A DNA stretch of 64,000 nucleotides from JAVBNH01 sp031551635 (GCA_031551635.1 JAVBNH010000028.1:1-64000); one strand, 5' to 3'. Counted from the stretch's first letter, positions 17,535-26,384 are shown. Made by a program: numbers and translations. The notes: generated by a model from the sequence alone, not told the origin.

Positions 17535-17666
17535 TATATAAATGCACAAAAAATCAAAATATTTACCTATATAATGTAATAAAATATATTCATATTACTA
17601 ACCGATTTATACATGCCAATTACAGTATTGACTTGATTGAGTAATAAAGATATAATAAAATAATGA
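17535..17666. other. AT-rich region upstream of dnaA, candidate origin
   Basis: Nearly all A/T. All genes to the left up to argF run leftwards and the next gene to the right runs rightwards, which fits an origin here or in the dnaA-dnaN gap. No perfect TTATNCACA box is present; TTATACATG near 17610 is the nearest. Given the altered DnaA signature, boxes may have another sequence. This is inference. Confidence 0.35.
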
Positions 17667-17815
17667 TTAATACCTTATTGGGCTGAATGCTCAATAAAAA
17701 ACACAACTTGAGTTGTGAGCATGGCAAGCTACCCCCACATTAGTACCAAAATGGGCTGAAAGCTCAAAAAACAAAACTTTAGTTGTGGGCTTTGCAAAAC
17801 AAGCCCATGTTAGTG
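17667..17815. repeat. two tandem copies of a ~75-bp TTAGTACC repeat
   Basis: Copy 1 (17667-17739) and copy 2 (17740-17815) share the pattern TTAGTACC, TGGGCTGAAAGCTCAA, an A-rich stretch, TTGTGGGC and a stem with GCAAGC/GCAAAACAAGCCCA, ending in GTTAG. The unit starts and ends with TTAG, so copies join head to tail. Inverted single copies lie at 34293-34369 and 42674-42756. The repeats separate the origin region from the histidine kinase gene. Confidence 0.8.
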
Positions 17816-17838
17816 ATTTATGAAGGATAGTGCGGATT

Positions 17839-19377
17839 ATGGATTCTTTATTTAATAATAATATTCTTACGGAGCCTTTTTCACCTGAGGCATTATCGGG
17901 CTTACTCGAGGGAATCGGTCTTAATTTGATTGTTGAAAAAGAAGGCGCGGCGGTTTATGTTTCGCCCTCGAGCAAAGAGCTGCTGGGTATTTCCTGCGGC
18001 GACAAGGTCGAGGACTTTATTGCAGGGACGCTCGACAATGAGAAGGCGCTCAGGAAGCTCGCGGAGGACGCTCATGTTTCCGCCGCGATGATGTTCCGAA
18101 CTCTTCCGGTCGGTATTCGCCGTGTTTTCGCAGATATAGATACTGTGAGCGGTATGACGGTCTACCGGTTAAAACCCTTGGAAATTGATACAACAGAAAA
18201 TACAGGCAATACCTCCGCCTCAAAATTCAATGACAAATCAAAGAGCGAGTTCATAGCCAACATGAGCCATGATTTCAGGACACCGATGAATGCGATTGTC
18301 GGTTTTTCAAGTCTGCTTGAGGCTACGGGGCTTGACGAAAAGCAAAAAGAATACAACGGAAAAATTCAAAACGCCGCTCACAATCTTTTAAAAATCATCA
18401 ACAATCTGCTTGATTTTTCAAAGATGGAAATCGGCAAGCTCCAGCTTGACACTGTGAATTTTTCACTGGAAGAGGTCTTAAATGAGGTCTGCTCACAGTT
18501 TGAGGAGACCTCAGCCATAAAGAAGCTGACCTTTGAAAAAAACTTCAAGCTAGACGGCATTAATAAGCTGTACGGCGACCCGGACAGGCTTGCCCAGCTT
18601 CTCGCGCACCTGCTCAGCAATGCCGTGCAGTTCACGAACCGCGGCAAAATAGGGTTAACTGTCATAAAACAGAGTGAAAAAAACGATACTCTTTCGGTTT
18701 TATTCGCCGTCAGCGACACAGGCGTCGGGATGTCCCCGTCTCAGACTGAAATGCTCTTTGCTGATCTTTCTGACGCGGATATTGTATACAACCGAAAATA
18801 CGGAAATATGGGCTTCGGGATTCCTATTTCACGCACCCTCGCCTCACTCATGGGCGGGGAGCTGAAATGTGAAAGTGCTGTTGACGAGGGCTCGACATTT
18901 TATTTTACCGCTCAGTTTAAGCGGGACATAAATAACGAGGATAAGGATATTCTTTATGATTATGATATAGTCGCTGACAGCTATGACGACAGCGACCCGG
19001 CAATAAACGCGAAGCTGAAAATTCTTGTTGTCGACGACATAGAGCTGAACAGAACTATTCTTCAGGAGTTCCTCTCAATGAAGGGATATACGGCGGACTA
19101 TGCCTGCGATGGCTTCGAGGCTCTTGCAATGGTGCAGAATAAGGAATATGACATAGTCTTTATGGATATTCGCATGCCTCTTATGGACGGCATAACAGCG
19201 ACAAGGGAAATACGCAAATTCCGCACGGCTGAACAGCTTCCGATAATAGCGGTTACGGCACAGGCAATGCTCGGCGACCGCGAAAACAGCCTGAGAGCCG
19301 GAATGAACGGACATATCACAAAGCCCATTGACATCAATGTACTGTTTAAGGCTATAAGGTGCTATGTTAGATTCTAG
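17839..19377 (+). CDS. hybrid sensor histidine kinase/response regulator, cytoplasmic
   Basis: 512 residues. Seen: an N-terminal region of about 130 residues resembling a PAS-type sensor and without membrane segments; HisKA with the phosphorylated His in FIANMSHDFRTPMNA (about residue 147); an HATPase_c domain (NAVQFTNRGK, DTGVGMSP, GFGIPIS; about 260-370); a receiver domain (ILVVDDIELNRTIL, phospho-Asp in FMDIRMPLMDG, Lys in HITKPID; about 395-512). A soluble hybrid kinase of this type phosphorylates its own receiver and usually passes the phosphate to a histidine phosphotransferase, not seen here. GAAGGA lies 11 bases before the ATG at 17839; the GTG at 17830 is too close to it. The stop TAG belongs to a heptamer array. 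Confidence 0.9.
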   Translation: MDSLFNNNILTEPFSPEALSGLLEGIGLNLIVEKEGAAVYVSPSSKELLGISCGDKVEDFIAGTLDNEKALRKLAEDAHVSAAMMFRTLPVGIRRVFADIDTVSGMTVYRLKPLEIDTTENTGNTSASKFNDKSKSEFIANMSHDFRTPMNAIVGFSSLLEATGLDEKQKEYNGKIQNAAHNLLKIINNLLDFSKMEIGKLQLDTVNFSLEEVLNEVCSQFEETSAIKKLTFEKNFKLDGINKLYGDPDRLAQLLAHLLSNAVQFTNRGKIGLTVIKQSEKNDTLSVLFAVSDTGVGMSPSQTEMLFADLSDADIVYNRKYGNMGFGIPISRTLASLMGGELKCESAVDEGSTFYFTAQFKRDINNEDKDILYDYDIVADSYDDSDPAINAKLKILVVDDIELNRTILQEFLSMKGYTADYACDGFEALAMVQNKEYDIVFMDIRMPLMDGITATREIRKFRTAEQLPIIAVTAQAMLGDRENSLRAGMNGHITKPIDINVLFKAIRCYVRF

Positions 19378-19423
19378 ATGCTAGACGCTAGATGCTAGAT
19401 GCTAGATGCTAGATTCTAGACGG
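19368..19423. repeat. heptamer tandem array
   Basis: Eight uninterrupted 7-bp units of TAGATTC, TAGATGC, TAGACGC and TAGACGG. The first two units encode the last residues and the TAG stop of the histidine kinase gene. Confidence 0.92.
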
Positions 19424-19451
19424 CTATAGAGATAGAATTATTGACATTACA

Positions 19452-19480
19452 TTGACATTGTGCATAATATTATATATAAT
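19452..19480 (+). promoter_or_regulatory. consensus sigma-A promoter of the antitoxin gene
   Basis: TTGACA (19452-19457), 17-bp spacer, TATAAT (19475-19480), both perfect. A second TTGACA begins at 19441. Confidence 0.85.
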
Positions 19481-19513
19481 AGAGATAATATATAGGAATA
19501 GGAGCTGACATAA

Positions 19514-19786
19514 ATGTCACAGACAAATGTAAATATTCGTATGGATGACTCGACAAAGAGACAGTTTGATATAATTTGTAATGAATTGGGTTTAAACATG
19601 TCTACTGCTTTTAATATTTTCGCGAAAGCGGTTGTCCGCCAAAATAAAATACCTTTTGAGCTTAGCGTTGATCCGTTTTGGAACGAATTCAATCAAACGC
19701 GGATTCGGGAAGCCATTACTAATCGTGATAAAGACACTGTAACAAAGACAATGGAAGAATTAGAGGCTATGACAGCAGATGAATAA
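19514..19786 (+). CDS. RelB/DinJ-type antitoxin
   Basis: 90 residues. Antitoxins of this family bind and neutralise an RNase toxin (RelE/YafQ) and repress their own promoter through an N-terminal ribbon-helix-helix. Seen: NVNIRMDDSTKRQFDIICNELGLNMSTAFNIFAKAVV, the standard RelB/DinJ N-terminus with an MSTAF helix, then a charged C-terminus (TMEELEAMTADE) that would wrap the toxin. AGGAGCTG stands at the right distance. No toxin follows: the next frame encodes only 40 residues unlike any RelE fold. It looks like a solitary or decayed pair; compare the complete pair at 42101-42660. Confidence 0.85.
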   Translation: MSQTNVNIRMDDSTKRQFDIICNELGLNMSTAFNIFAKAVVRQNKIPFELSVDPFWNEFNQTRIREAITNRDKDTVTKTMEELEAMTADE

Positions 19787-19901
19787 ACAACTTACTTTCC
19801 TTAAGGAAGTGAGAAAGTCTGCTACATTAATGACAGATAATAAATCAGCCGAAAAGAACGATTTGTATTTATATGGAAAGCTGATAAAAAACGAACTGTA
19901 A
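19779..19901 (+). CDS. 40-residue ORF overlapping the antitoxin gene
   Basis: An ATG overlaps the antitoxin stop by 8 bp, the coupling normal for a toxin gene. The product MNKQLTFLKEVRKSATLM... (40 residues) is Lys-rich and much shorter than a RelE/YafQ toxin (85-95 residues). It is either a replaced small partner or the remnant of a lost gene. Homology not recognised. Confidence 0.35.
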   Translation: MNKQLTFLKEVRKSATLMTDNKSAEKNDLYLYGKLIKNEL

Positions 19902-20057
19902 ATAGAAATGTCTTGCGTTTGGTTTTGATAATGTGATAACTGGATTTTTTATGGTTTTATGTTATCATGAAAGCGTAGGGTATTATGTATTATTTTTTTA
20001 CACAGTCAGATTATAATGATTGAGAGCTACTGGTAATATATATTAGGCGGTGTAACT

Positions 20058-20480
20058 ATGTTTAATATTAGACATGCGTTAAAAGTGGATTATTCTTACT
20101 GGTTTACACTTGATGAACACATAAGTCAAAATGAGTTTGAACATAAAATTCGCGAGAAGCAAGGATACATTATTTGCGATGGTGATAAACCCATTGGACT
20201 TATGAGATATGGCTTGTTTTGGGATCTTGTTCCATTTCTTAACCTTATCGAATTGGAAGAATCCTATCGTGGCAAGGGTATTGGTAAACAAGCAATGAAT
20301 CATTGGGAAAATGAAATGTGTAATTTGGGTTACAAGTTGGTTATGACATCGTCGCAGGCTGATGAGCAGGCCCAGCATTTTTATCGCAAATTAGGGTATA
20401 AAGATTCTGGATGTCTTATGATAAGTAACAAAGAGCCTTTAGAGGTGTTTTTTGTAAAACAACTTAAATGTACCAAATAA
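20058..20480 (+). CDS. GNAT family N-acetyltransferase
   Basis: 140 residues, a single GNAT domain using acetyl-CoA. Seen: central strand FLNLIELEESYRGKGIGKQAMNHWENE (about 61-87) with the acetyl-CoA pyrophosphate loop RGKGIG, and the C-terminal strand MTSSQADEQAQHFYRKLGYKDSG. AGGCGGTG lies five bases before the ATG, a strong Shine-Dalgarno that is also used by cheA. The substrate is unknown. A short inverted repeat (TGATAAC...GTTATCA, about 19930-19965) upstream may be a regulatory site. Confidence 0.87.
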   Translation: MFNIRHALKVDYSYWFTLDEHISQNEFEHKIREKQGYIICDGDKPIGLMRYGLFWDLVPFLNLIELEESYRGKGIGKQAMNHWENEMCNLGYKLVMTSSQADEQAQHFYRKLGYKDSGCLMISNKEPLEVFFVKQLKCTK

Positions 20481-20544
20481 GCATACTAACTTTATCACCC
20501 GATAATTAAATAGCTACATAAGCATATCTGCTATATGTCAGAAA

Positions 20545-20597
20545 AATAACAGCGTACTAAAAAACGCAATGACGCGTTTTTTAGTACGCTGTTATTA
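20545..20597. terminator. bidirectional terminator-like palindrome
   Basis: AATAACAGCGTACT and AGTACGCTGTTATT pair around an A-rich/T-rich inner stem (AAAAAACGC/GCGTTTTTT). It lies between convergent genes. A relative with CAGCATACT/AGTACGCTG is at 35852-35908. Confidence 0.7.
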
Positions 20598-20598
20598 C

Positions 20599-20650
20599 TG
20601 GATTCTGGATTCTGGATTCTAGCATCTAGAATCCAGTGTCTAGCATCCAG
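20599..20650. repeat. heptamer tandem array
   Basis: Seven units in strict phase, mixing TGGATTC, TAGCATC, TAGAATC and CAGTGTC. It provides the minus-strand TAG stop (20640-20642) and the last residue codons (Gly-Cys) of the URO-D-like gene. Confidence 0.9.
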
Positions 20651-21872
20651 CCACTTCCATTGCGATTTCGTGCCATCTTTTCAGTCTTTCAGGCTTTCTA
20701 TAGACTGTTGAAACGTCCTTTAGGATAAATTCGAGGTTCGCGCCGTTCGCTTTCGCGAGGTCATAGGTCAGTTGTAAATCCTTTCGTATGAGATCCTCGT
20801 CGAAAACATCGACAGCGAGATAAGCGGGATTGGGCTTGTTTGACATTACGAGAGTGTCGCCGATTTGCTCGGCAAAGTTTTTGCGGTCGCTCCAGGGGCT
20901 GCAGGAGACCTTGCGCACATTCGGAATTTCCTTGATAGCGTCCAGCCTGTCGTCCACTCTGTCGCAGCAGCCGTAATAAATCCCTCCGAAATGCTCCGCC
21001 ATACGCTTGATATATGGCAGCTCAAACTCCCTGAACATCTCCGGCGATACGCTGGTGAAAAGCTGTGCCAGCCCGAGGCACCAGCAATTTTTTGAAACCG
21101 GTCCGAGGCTCTCACCGCAGCCGGGAAGCAGCTCGTCGGTGAAAATATGCGAGCAGTGGCAGACATTCGCCTTGTCGTCATGCACCAGCAGGGTGTTCGC
21201 TTCCTCAATTCCGCTGATAACCGACTCGCAGCAGCGGTTCATCGCCGCGTGGAGGAATTCCGGCTCGTCAATCATCATATAAAGGCAGTTTTCAGTGCCG
21301 ATTACGGTTGAAAGATAGTCCCAGATACCGAGGTGGAAGCCGATACCTCTGCTCACCACAGGCGCGACACCCGCGAAAATATCCTGTGCCACCGCCATTG
21401 TTTCGGCTGTTCCCTGTGCGTCATATATAATTTTCTGGTTCTGAATGAGGGCAATGTCGTCAAGGGTGTTCAAAACCCGCTCATAGGTCTGGGAAAAGGC
21501 GGTTGTATCCGCCTCACCGAGCTTTGTGACGGAGGGACGCAGCCCAAAATGCAGGTTCACAACGCTTTTCGTAATGCTGATAAATGGGTCAAGCACCATG
21601 TCAAGCGGAAAATTGCGCCACTTGTAAAGCGTCATTCGCAGCTGCCGCTCGATGTTTTTCCAGAACGGGTCGGTTATAACGCAGCTCAGGCTCTCGTCAA
21701 CAGCCAGCTCATTCCACGGGAGCTGGTCGCAAAGCACCATCGGGCGCTCCATTTTACCGCGGTTCAGAGCTCTCCAGAGACCGATTTTTTCTTTTTGCAC
21801 CGGCAGCAGAGCATATTCCATATACTCCTCGCCCAGGCGGCGAAGAACATCCTTTTCGCTTGTGGAAAGCAT
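20640..21872 (-). CDS. uroporphyrinogen decarboxylase-fold protein
   Basis: 410 residues. The URO-D superfamily includes haem-pathway decarboxylases and corrinoid- or CoM-dependent methyltransferases. Seen: an N-terminal EKIGLWRALNRGKMERPMVLCDQLPWNEL and the long clostridial form with LFTSVSPEMFREFELPYIKRMAEHFGGIYYGCCD (about 265-300), which supplies Cys-Cys and His residues that could bind a metal, as in the methyltransferase branch. No haem or methyl-transfer genes are adjacent, so a role in methyl group metabolism is inference and haem synthesis is unlikely. AAGGGAAG precedes the ATG. The stop is in a heptamer array. Confidence 0.8.
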   Translation of the reverse strand: MLSTSEKDVLRRLGEEYMEYALLPVQKEKIGLWRALNRGKMERPMVLCDQLPWNELAVDESLSCVITDPFWKNIERQLRMTLYKWRNFPLDMVLDPFISITKSVVNLHFGLRPSVTKLGEADTTAFSQTYERVLNTLDDIALIQNQKIIYDAQGTAETMAVAQDIFAGVAPVVSRGIGFHLGIWDYLSTVIGTENCLYMMIDEPEFLHAAMNRCCESVISGIEEANTLLVHDDKANVCHCSHIFTDELLPGCGESLGPVSKNCWCLGLAQLFTSVSPEMFREFELPYIKRMAEHFGGIYYGCCDRVDDRLDAIKEIPNVRKVSCSPWSDRKNFAEQIGDTLVMSNKPNPAYLAVDVFDEDLIRKDLQLTYDLAKANGANLEFILKDVSTVYRKPERLKRWHEIAMEVAGC

Positions 21873-21945
21873 AATTTATTCTTCCCTTCTATAATAAAAT
21901 ATCTAGTAAATTAAGTATCAAAACTGATTTAAGCGTATTTGAGTA

Positions 21946-24462
21946 TTAAAATCTTTCCAGCTCCGAGGAGACGCGCAGTATCTTTCTCGCCGCGGCTGCC
22001 GTCAGGCTGTTTTCTTCCAAAACATTTGCCGCAGCGAACTGCACCTTGTTCAGCTTATCAAGCTCAGCTGAGGCTCTCAAAGCCGTTCTCGCATCCGCTG
22101 CGAGCACCAGACCGTCGCCGTTCAGGTCGCCTGCGACAGACAGAAGATAGGTTTCGGTAATAATTCCCTTTGAATTTTTGACACTAACCGAGATGCCTGT
22201 CGCGCAGACATCGCTCTCAGCCATTGCCGTATTAAGCTTATTAAGCACTAAAAGCTTATCAGGATTGAGAAAACTGCTTCTCAGCTGTGCGATTGTCATG
22301 CCCGGCTTAACCATATATATGAGCTTATTAGCCGCATCAATTTTAACATCCGCAGTTTCGCTCAGTGTCAGCTTACCGTCATTAAGAACAGCCTTTTCAT
22401 AGTCGCCGCCGCGAATATCCTCGCCCGGCAGCTTATAGCCGAGATTGTTTTCAAGCGCGTATTTATGCGCGGCGCTGTCTTTGCCGCACTCAAGGTAAAA
22501 CATTGCCGTTTTCGCAAGCAGAGTGTTATAGCCGAGGGCGAAAGCGCCGATTGTCTTAAGAGCTGAGGGTGTTTTCAGCGTTTTAACATCTGTACCCATT
22601 AAGGCTTTTTCGCCGATAAATTCAAGAGAATCCGGAAGTGTCACAGAAATTATATTTTTTTGCCCGTAAAACGCACCGGCGCAAATCCCCTTTATGCCCG
22701 CAGACAAAACAAGAGACTTATTTTGCGGCACTGCACCTTTATATTTATATATGTAATCGCCCAGTACAGTTATTCCATCCGGCTTTGAGGAGTACCATGA
22801 GGTTGAATCAAACAGTCCGCTTTTTACCGCTTTCATTGCGCTGCCGATTGTTATTGCACTCAGAGAGGAGCAGTTGTCAAAAGCATAATCCCCGGTGTAG
22901 TTTATAGAATCGGGGACAGTTACTGCCGTCAGAGCAGTGTTTAAATAAAAAGCGTAAGGGTCAAGAATTTCGACTGTAGAGGGAATTATGTATGACGCGG
23001 GAGCTTTTGCGGGGAGGCTGAAAAGCAGCCTTTTATACCCAGCGTCAAACAAAACGCCGTCTATTCTTTTAAAGTAAGGGTTTGAGGGGTCAATGTCAAA
23101 GTCAGTGAGAGCGGTGCAGCCCGCAAAAACACCGTAGCCTATTGTTTCAAGCTTGTCAGGTAAGGTTAGTGATTTCAGAGCGACACAATCCTTAAAAACC
23201 TTGTTGCCGATTTCTCGCATCCCGTTTGAAAAGACTATATTTGTCAGGCTGCTGCAGCCCTCAAACGCCGCCTCTGCGAGCTTCACAATATTACCGCTCA
23301 GCGCAAGCGAGTCTATTTTGACGCAACCGTAAAAGGCGTAAGGCGGCAGCTCGGTCAACTCGTTGCCGAAATAGACTCTTTCGAGTTCTTCGCAGCCGTA
23401 AAAAACACCCTCGCCCATAAAATTCAAAGTCGGAGGAAGGCTGACAGTGCTGAGAGATTTGCAATTTTTAAAGGCATAAGAGCCGAGGCTTTTCACGCCG
23501 AAGGAGATAGTCAGTCCGGAAAGCGCGGAACAGCCGTCAAAAGCGTTCGCGCCGACAGAGGTAATATTATCGGGGATGTATATACTCTTTATGTTTTTAT
23601 TTCCGAAAAGCAATTTTTCCGGTATCGATGTAATCCCGGAAGGAAAATAAAATTCTGTAAAAGCTTCACAATAAGAGAACGCGCCCTCTCCAAGCTGCTT
23701 CACCTGATTGAAAACCCCGATGTTTTTAAGGTTATTGCAGTTATAAAAAGCGTAAGCACCGATTTTTTCAAGAACAGGCGAAAAATATAAGGTGGTTAGA
23801 GCGTTGCAGCTCGCGAAGGCATAATCCTCCAAGGTAACAGTTTTTGCCAGATGAACGCTTGTCAAAGAGGCGCAATTGAGGAAAGCTCTAGCGCCGACAG
23901 TCTTAACACTGTCAGGCAGAACAATGCTCTTTGCCTTTGAGCAGTTGGCGAAAGCATATTCGCCGATTTTCGTGACAGTCCCAGGAATCGAAATACTAAG
24001 CTCCTTGCAGCCGTAAAACATATAGGGCGGTATTTCGGTTAAAGCGGGCATCGCGACACTTTTGAGCGAGGCGCAGTTATAAAACGCTGAGGAGCCGATG
24101 TCAAGAGTGTCCTTCGGAATGGCGACACTGTCTAGCGAGGTACAGCCGTAAAACGCCGAGCTGCCGATTTTCGTGACTGTCCCCGGAATTGAGACACTTG
24201 TCATTTTAGTATAATTCTTAAAAGCGGACGCGCCGATTGAGGTGACAGGCTTGCCTTCTATTTTGTCGGGAATGCCGACGCCAGATGAGGAGCCCTTATA
24301 CTTCGTAATTTCTACCGTCGTGCCGCCGCCTGTAAGGCTGTACTCGAAATCACCGCTGTCGAGGGCAAAAGCGGAAAGAGCCGAAGCCGGAACTAGCGAC
24401 AGCAATAAAATCAAAGATAAAGACAGTGATATAAATTTTGTATTTTTTCTTTTAAATCCCAT
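21946..24462 (-). CDS. secreted BspA-type leucine-rich repeat protein with C-terminal dockerin
   Basis: 838 residues. Seen: signal peptide (1-36, ending ASALSAFA-L); about 18 LRR_5 (BspA/TpLRR) repeats of 23 residues with the pattern ...IGxxAFxxCxxLxSVxIP (residues about 60-640); a short beta region; and a C-terminal type I dockerin (last 65 residues) with GDLNGDGLVLAADART and a second, weaker half ending RKILRVSSELERF. BspA-like LRR proteins are surface proteins that mediate adhesion; a dockerin would plug it into a cohesin-bearing scaffold. The start at 24462 is chosen because GGAGGTTTTT lies just before it and the signal peptide begins there; the frame's earlier start-like codon lies upstream of this. 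Confidence 0.9.
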   Translation of the reverse strand: MGFKRKNTKFISLSLSLILLLSLVPASALSAFALDSGDFEYSLTGGGTTVEITKYKGSSSGVGIPDKIEGKPVTSIGASAFKNYTKMTSVSIPGTVTKIGSSAFYGCTSLDSVAIPKDTLDIGSSAFYNCASLKSVAMPALTEIPPYMFYGCKELSISIPGTVTKIGEYAFANCSKAKSIVLPDSVKTVGARAFLNCASLTSVHLAKTVTLEDYAFASCNALTTLYFSPVLEKIGAYAFYNCNNLKNIGVFNQVKQLGEGAFSYCEAFTEFYFPSGITSIPEKLLFGNKNIKSIYIPDNITSVGANAFDGCSALSGLTISFGVKSLGSYAFKNCKSLSTVSLPPTLNFMGEGVFYGCEELERVYFGNELTELPPYAFYGCVKIDSLALSGNIVKLAEAAFEGCSSLTNIVFSNGMREIGNKVFKDCVALKSLTLPDKLETIGYGVFAGCTALTDFDIDPSNPYFKRIDGVLFDAGYKRLLFSLPAKAPASYIIPSTVEILDPYAFYLNTALTAVTVPDSINYTGDYAFDNCSSLSAITIGSAMKAVKSGLFDSTSWYSSKPDGITVLGDYIYKYKGAVPQNKSLVLSAGIKGICAGAFYGQKNIISVTLPDSLEFIGEKALMGTDVKTLKTPSALKTIGAFALGYNTLLAKTAMFYLECGKDSAAHKYALENNLGYKLPGEDIRGGDYEKAVLNDGKLTLSETADVKIDAANKLIYMVKPGMTIAQLRSSFLNPDKLLVLNKLNTAMAESDVCATGISVSVKNSKGIITETYLLSVAGDLNGDGLVLAADARTALRASAELDKLNKVQFAAANVLEENSLTAAAARKILRVSSELERF

Positions 24463-24596
24463 AATATTGAAAAACCTCCGTAAAAATATCTGTACTGTCA
24501 TATTATCATAAAAGCGTGTATTTTACAATAATAAAATAAATATTGTAAAATAAGGTAAACGTAGAGCAATTTGAGTTTTTTTAAATAAAACATAAG

Positions 24597-24641
24597 AAAA
24601 ACCGCCCGAACCGTTTCCGGCCAAGGCGGCTTTTGTTTTTA
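24597..24641 (-). terminator. Rho-independent terminator
   Basis: On the minus strand a GCCGCC-TTGGCC...GGTTCGGGCGG stem is followed by TTTTTC, just after the DUF378 gene. Confidence 0.75.
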
Positions 24642-24663
24642 TTTTGCGAAAGGAAACTCCTGT

Positions 24664-24888
24664 TTATTCTTCGTGACTAGAGACGAGAACTTCATTTTCT
24701 CTGAAGAGAAGCGACAGGCACCAGATACCTGCGAGGGCGATAACTGTATAAATGATTCTGCTTATTATTGCGCCCTGTCCGCCGAAAAGCCACTCGACTA
24801 TATCAAACTGAAACAGTCCGATAGAGCCCCAGTTTATTGCTCCTATAATAACCAATACAAGAGATATTCTGTCCAGCATTGTCTTCAA
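24664..24888 (-). CDS. DUF378 family small membrane protein
   Basis: 74 residues, two predicted membrane helices (about 8-30 and 38-60). Seen: LDRISLVLVIIGAINWGSIGLFQFDIVEWLFGG, the hallmark INWG and FDxV of DUF378 (B. subtilis YuzA). Function unknown for the family. AAAGGAGTT lies before the ATG and a terminator follows, so it is a single-gene transcript. Confidence 0.9.
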   Translation of the reverse strand: MKTMLDRISLVLVIIGAINWGSIGLFQFDIVEWLFGGQGAIISRIIYTVIALAGIWCLSLLFRENEVLVSSHEE

Positions 24889-25068
24889 CTCCTTTTTTTC
24901 TTCTGCCGTTTCCGCTTAATCAAAGGCTTTGCGGGGTATAATAATCATTGAAAAGCGGATAAAATTTATTTACGGATTTTACAAACTGAAAATAAAAACA
25001 ACGAAACCGCCGTTATTAATATCAGTCCGTAAAGTATTATTGTCCGTTTTTACTATGCTTATACTTAC
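24889..25068. other. intergenic, no feature recognised
   Basis: AT-rich DNA between DUF378 and the heptamer array. It must contain the DUF378 promoter on the minus strand, but I cannot place it convincingly. Confidence 0.4.
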
Positions 25069-25138
25069 TGGATTCTGGACGCTGGATTCTGGACGCTGGA
25101 TTCTGGATTCTGGATGCTGGATGCTGGATTCTGGATAA
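25069..25138. repeat. heptamer tandem array, TGGATNC type
   Basis: Ten consecutive in-phase units: TGGATTC, TGGACGC, TGGATGC and TGGATAA. It lies upstream of the phosphoesterase promoter, not at a stop codon. Confidence 0.92.
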
Positions 25139-25171
25139 TTTTTGTTTTTTGTGGAAAAATTTTGATTTTAG

Positions 25172-25180
25172 TGCTATAAT
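25172..25180 (+). promoter_or_regulatory. extended -10 promoter element
   Basis: TGCTATAAT, an extended -10, 32 bp before the phosphoesterase ATG; there is no good -35, which fits an extended -10 promoter. Confidence 0.55.
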
Positions 25181-25212
25181 GGTTTCAAATTGTACAAAAG
25201 GATTTGATTTTT

Positions 25213-26370
25213 ATGGCTGAAGCTTTGAAATTTAAGGACGGAAAATTTAAAATTATGCTTGTGGGCGACCCTCATGAAAAGGCTGATGATAAAACCGAGC
25301 TTGAACAGGCGAAAATCAGGGATTACCTGAGACTGCAAAATGCTGCGCTGGACGCGCATAAGCCTGACTTAGTCGTTTTTATGGGCGATAATGCCGGAGG
25401 AAATAATGAATGCGACCTTAGAAAGGCGATTCACAGAATAGTAGAGCCTGTTAAATCAAGGAATATTCCGCTCGCGGCGGTTTTCGGCAATCACGACCTT
25501 GAGAAAAAAGTCGGCGACCAGGAAACACATATAAAAATTTACAATGAATACGATAACTGCCGCTTCAAGCGTGAGTGCTCCTTTTCGGACGATGAGGGCG
25601 ACTATAACCTGCTCATATATGACGGCAGCGGAAAAAAGGCTATTTTTAACCTGTGGTTCATGTATTCCGGCAACCGCGCGCCGAAACAGTTTCATTCGAA
25701 ATATGCCTTTGTCGGGGACAATCAGATTGCGTGGTACGAGGAGAGCTGCAAAAAGCTTGCCGAGGCGAACGGCGGCGAGGTATTACCCGCTATTTTGTTT
25801 CAGCATATCCCCGTCTGCGAGGAATACCGCTTGCTAAAAGAGGTCAGCCCGCTATCCCTGCTCTTTGACGGCGTGCCGGGTCTTAACGGCAAGGAGGGCA
25901 AATATTTTGTTTTTGACAAGAAAAACACCGATGTCACGGGTTATATGGGAGAGGCTCCCTGCACACCCGACTACAATAACGGTCAGTTTGACTCATGGAA
26001 AAAAATGGGAGACGTTTTCGCCGCGTTTTTCGGTCACGACCATATGAATGACTTTATCGGCACGGTTGACGGCATCAAGCTGGGGCAGGTAAAGCTCTCC
26101 GGCTTCCGGCAGTACGGCGACGGTCTCATGCAGGGCGTGAGAATTATTGAACTTGATGAAAATAATCCCAGAGAGTTTAAAACTTATATGTCCTATTACC
26201 GTGAGCTAATCGGCAACGACTGCGACTCCATTCACGGCACCCTGAAATGGCTGCGCGACAGGCAGGGCGTGAAGCTGGACATAGGCATCAGGCTTGCCGG
26301 TGCAGCGGCAGTAATCGGTGCGGGTGCGTTTGGGATTAAAAAACTGAAAAAGTTTATAAACAAAAATTAA
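25213..26370 (+). CDS. metallophosphoesterase
   Basis: 385 residues of the calcineurin-like phosphoesterase fold, which uses two metal ions to hydrolyse phosphoesters. Seen: all blocks in order: VGDPHEK (residues about 18-24), VFMGDNAGG (about 56), FGNHD (about 92), FQHIPV (about 197) and FGHDH (about 276). A C-terminal hydrophobic helix (about 358-378) followed by Lys residues could anchor it in the membrane; no signal peptide. The ATG at 25213 is ten bases from AAAAGGA; the TTG at 25204 is too close. It heads a cluster with the C_GCAxxG_C_C and transporter genes. The substrate is unknown. Confidence 0.9.
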   Translation: MAEALKFKDGKFKIMLVGDPHEKADDKTELEQAKIRDYLRLQNAALDAHKPDLVVFMGDNAGGNNECDLRKAIHRIVEPVKSRNIPLAAVFGNHDLEKKVGDQETHIKIYNEYDNCRFKRECSFSDDEGDYNLLIYDGSGKKAIFNLWFMYSGNRAPKQFHSKYAFVGDNQIAWYEESCKKLAEANGGEVLPAILFQHIPVCEEYRLLKEVSPLSLLFDGVPGLNGKEGKYFVFDKKNTDVTGYMGEAPCTPDYNNGQFDSWKKMGDVFAAFFGHDHMNDFIGTVDGIKLGQVKLSGFRQYGDGLMQGVRIIELDENNPREFKTYMSYYRELIGNDCDSIHGTLKWLRDRQGVKLDIGIRLAGAAAVIGAGAFGIKKLKKFINKN

Positions 26371-26384
26371 ACGGAGTTGAGATA

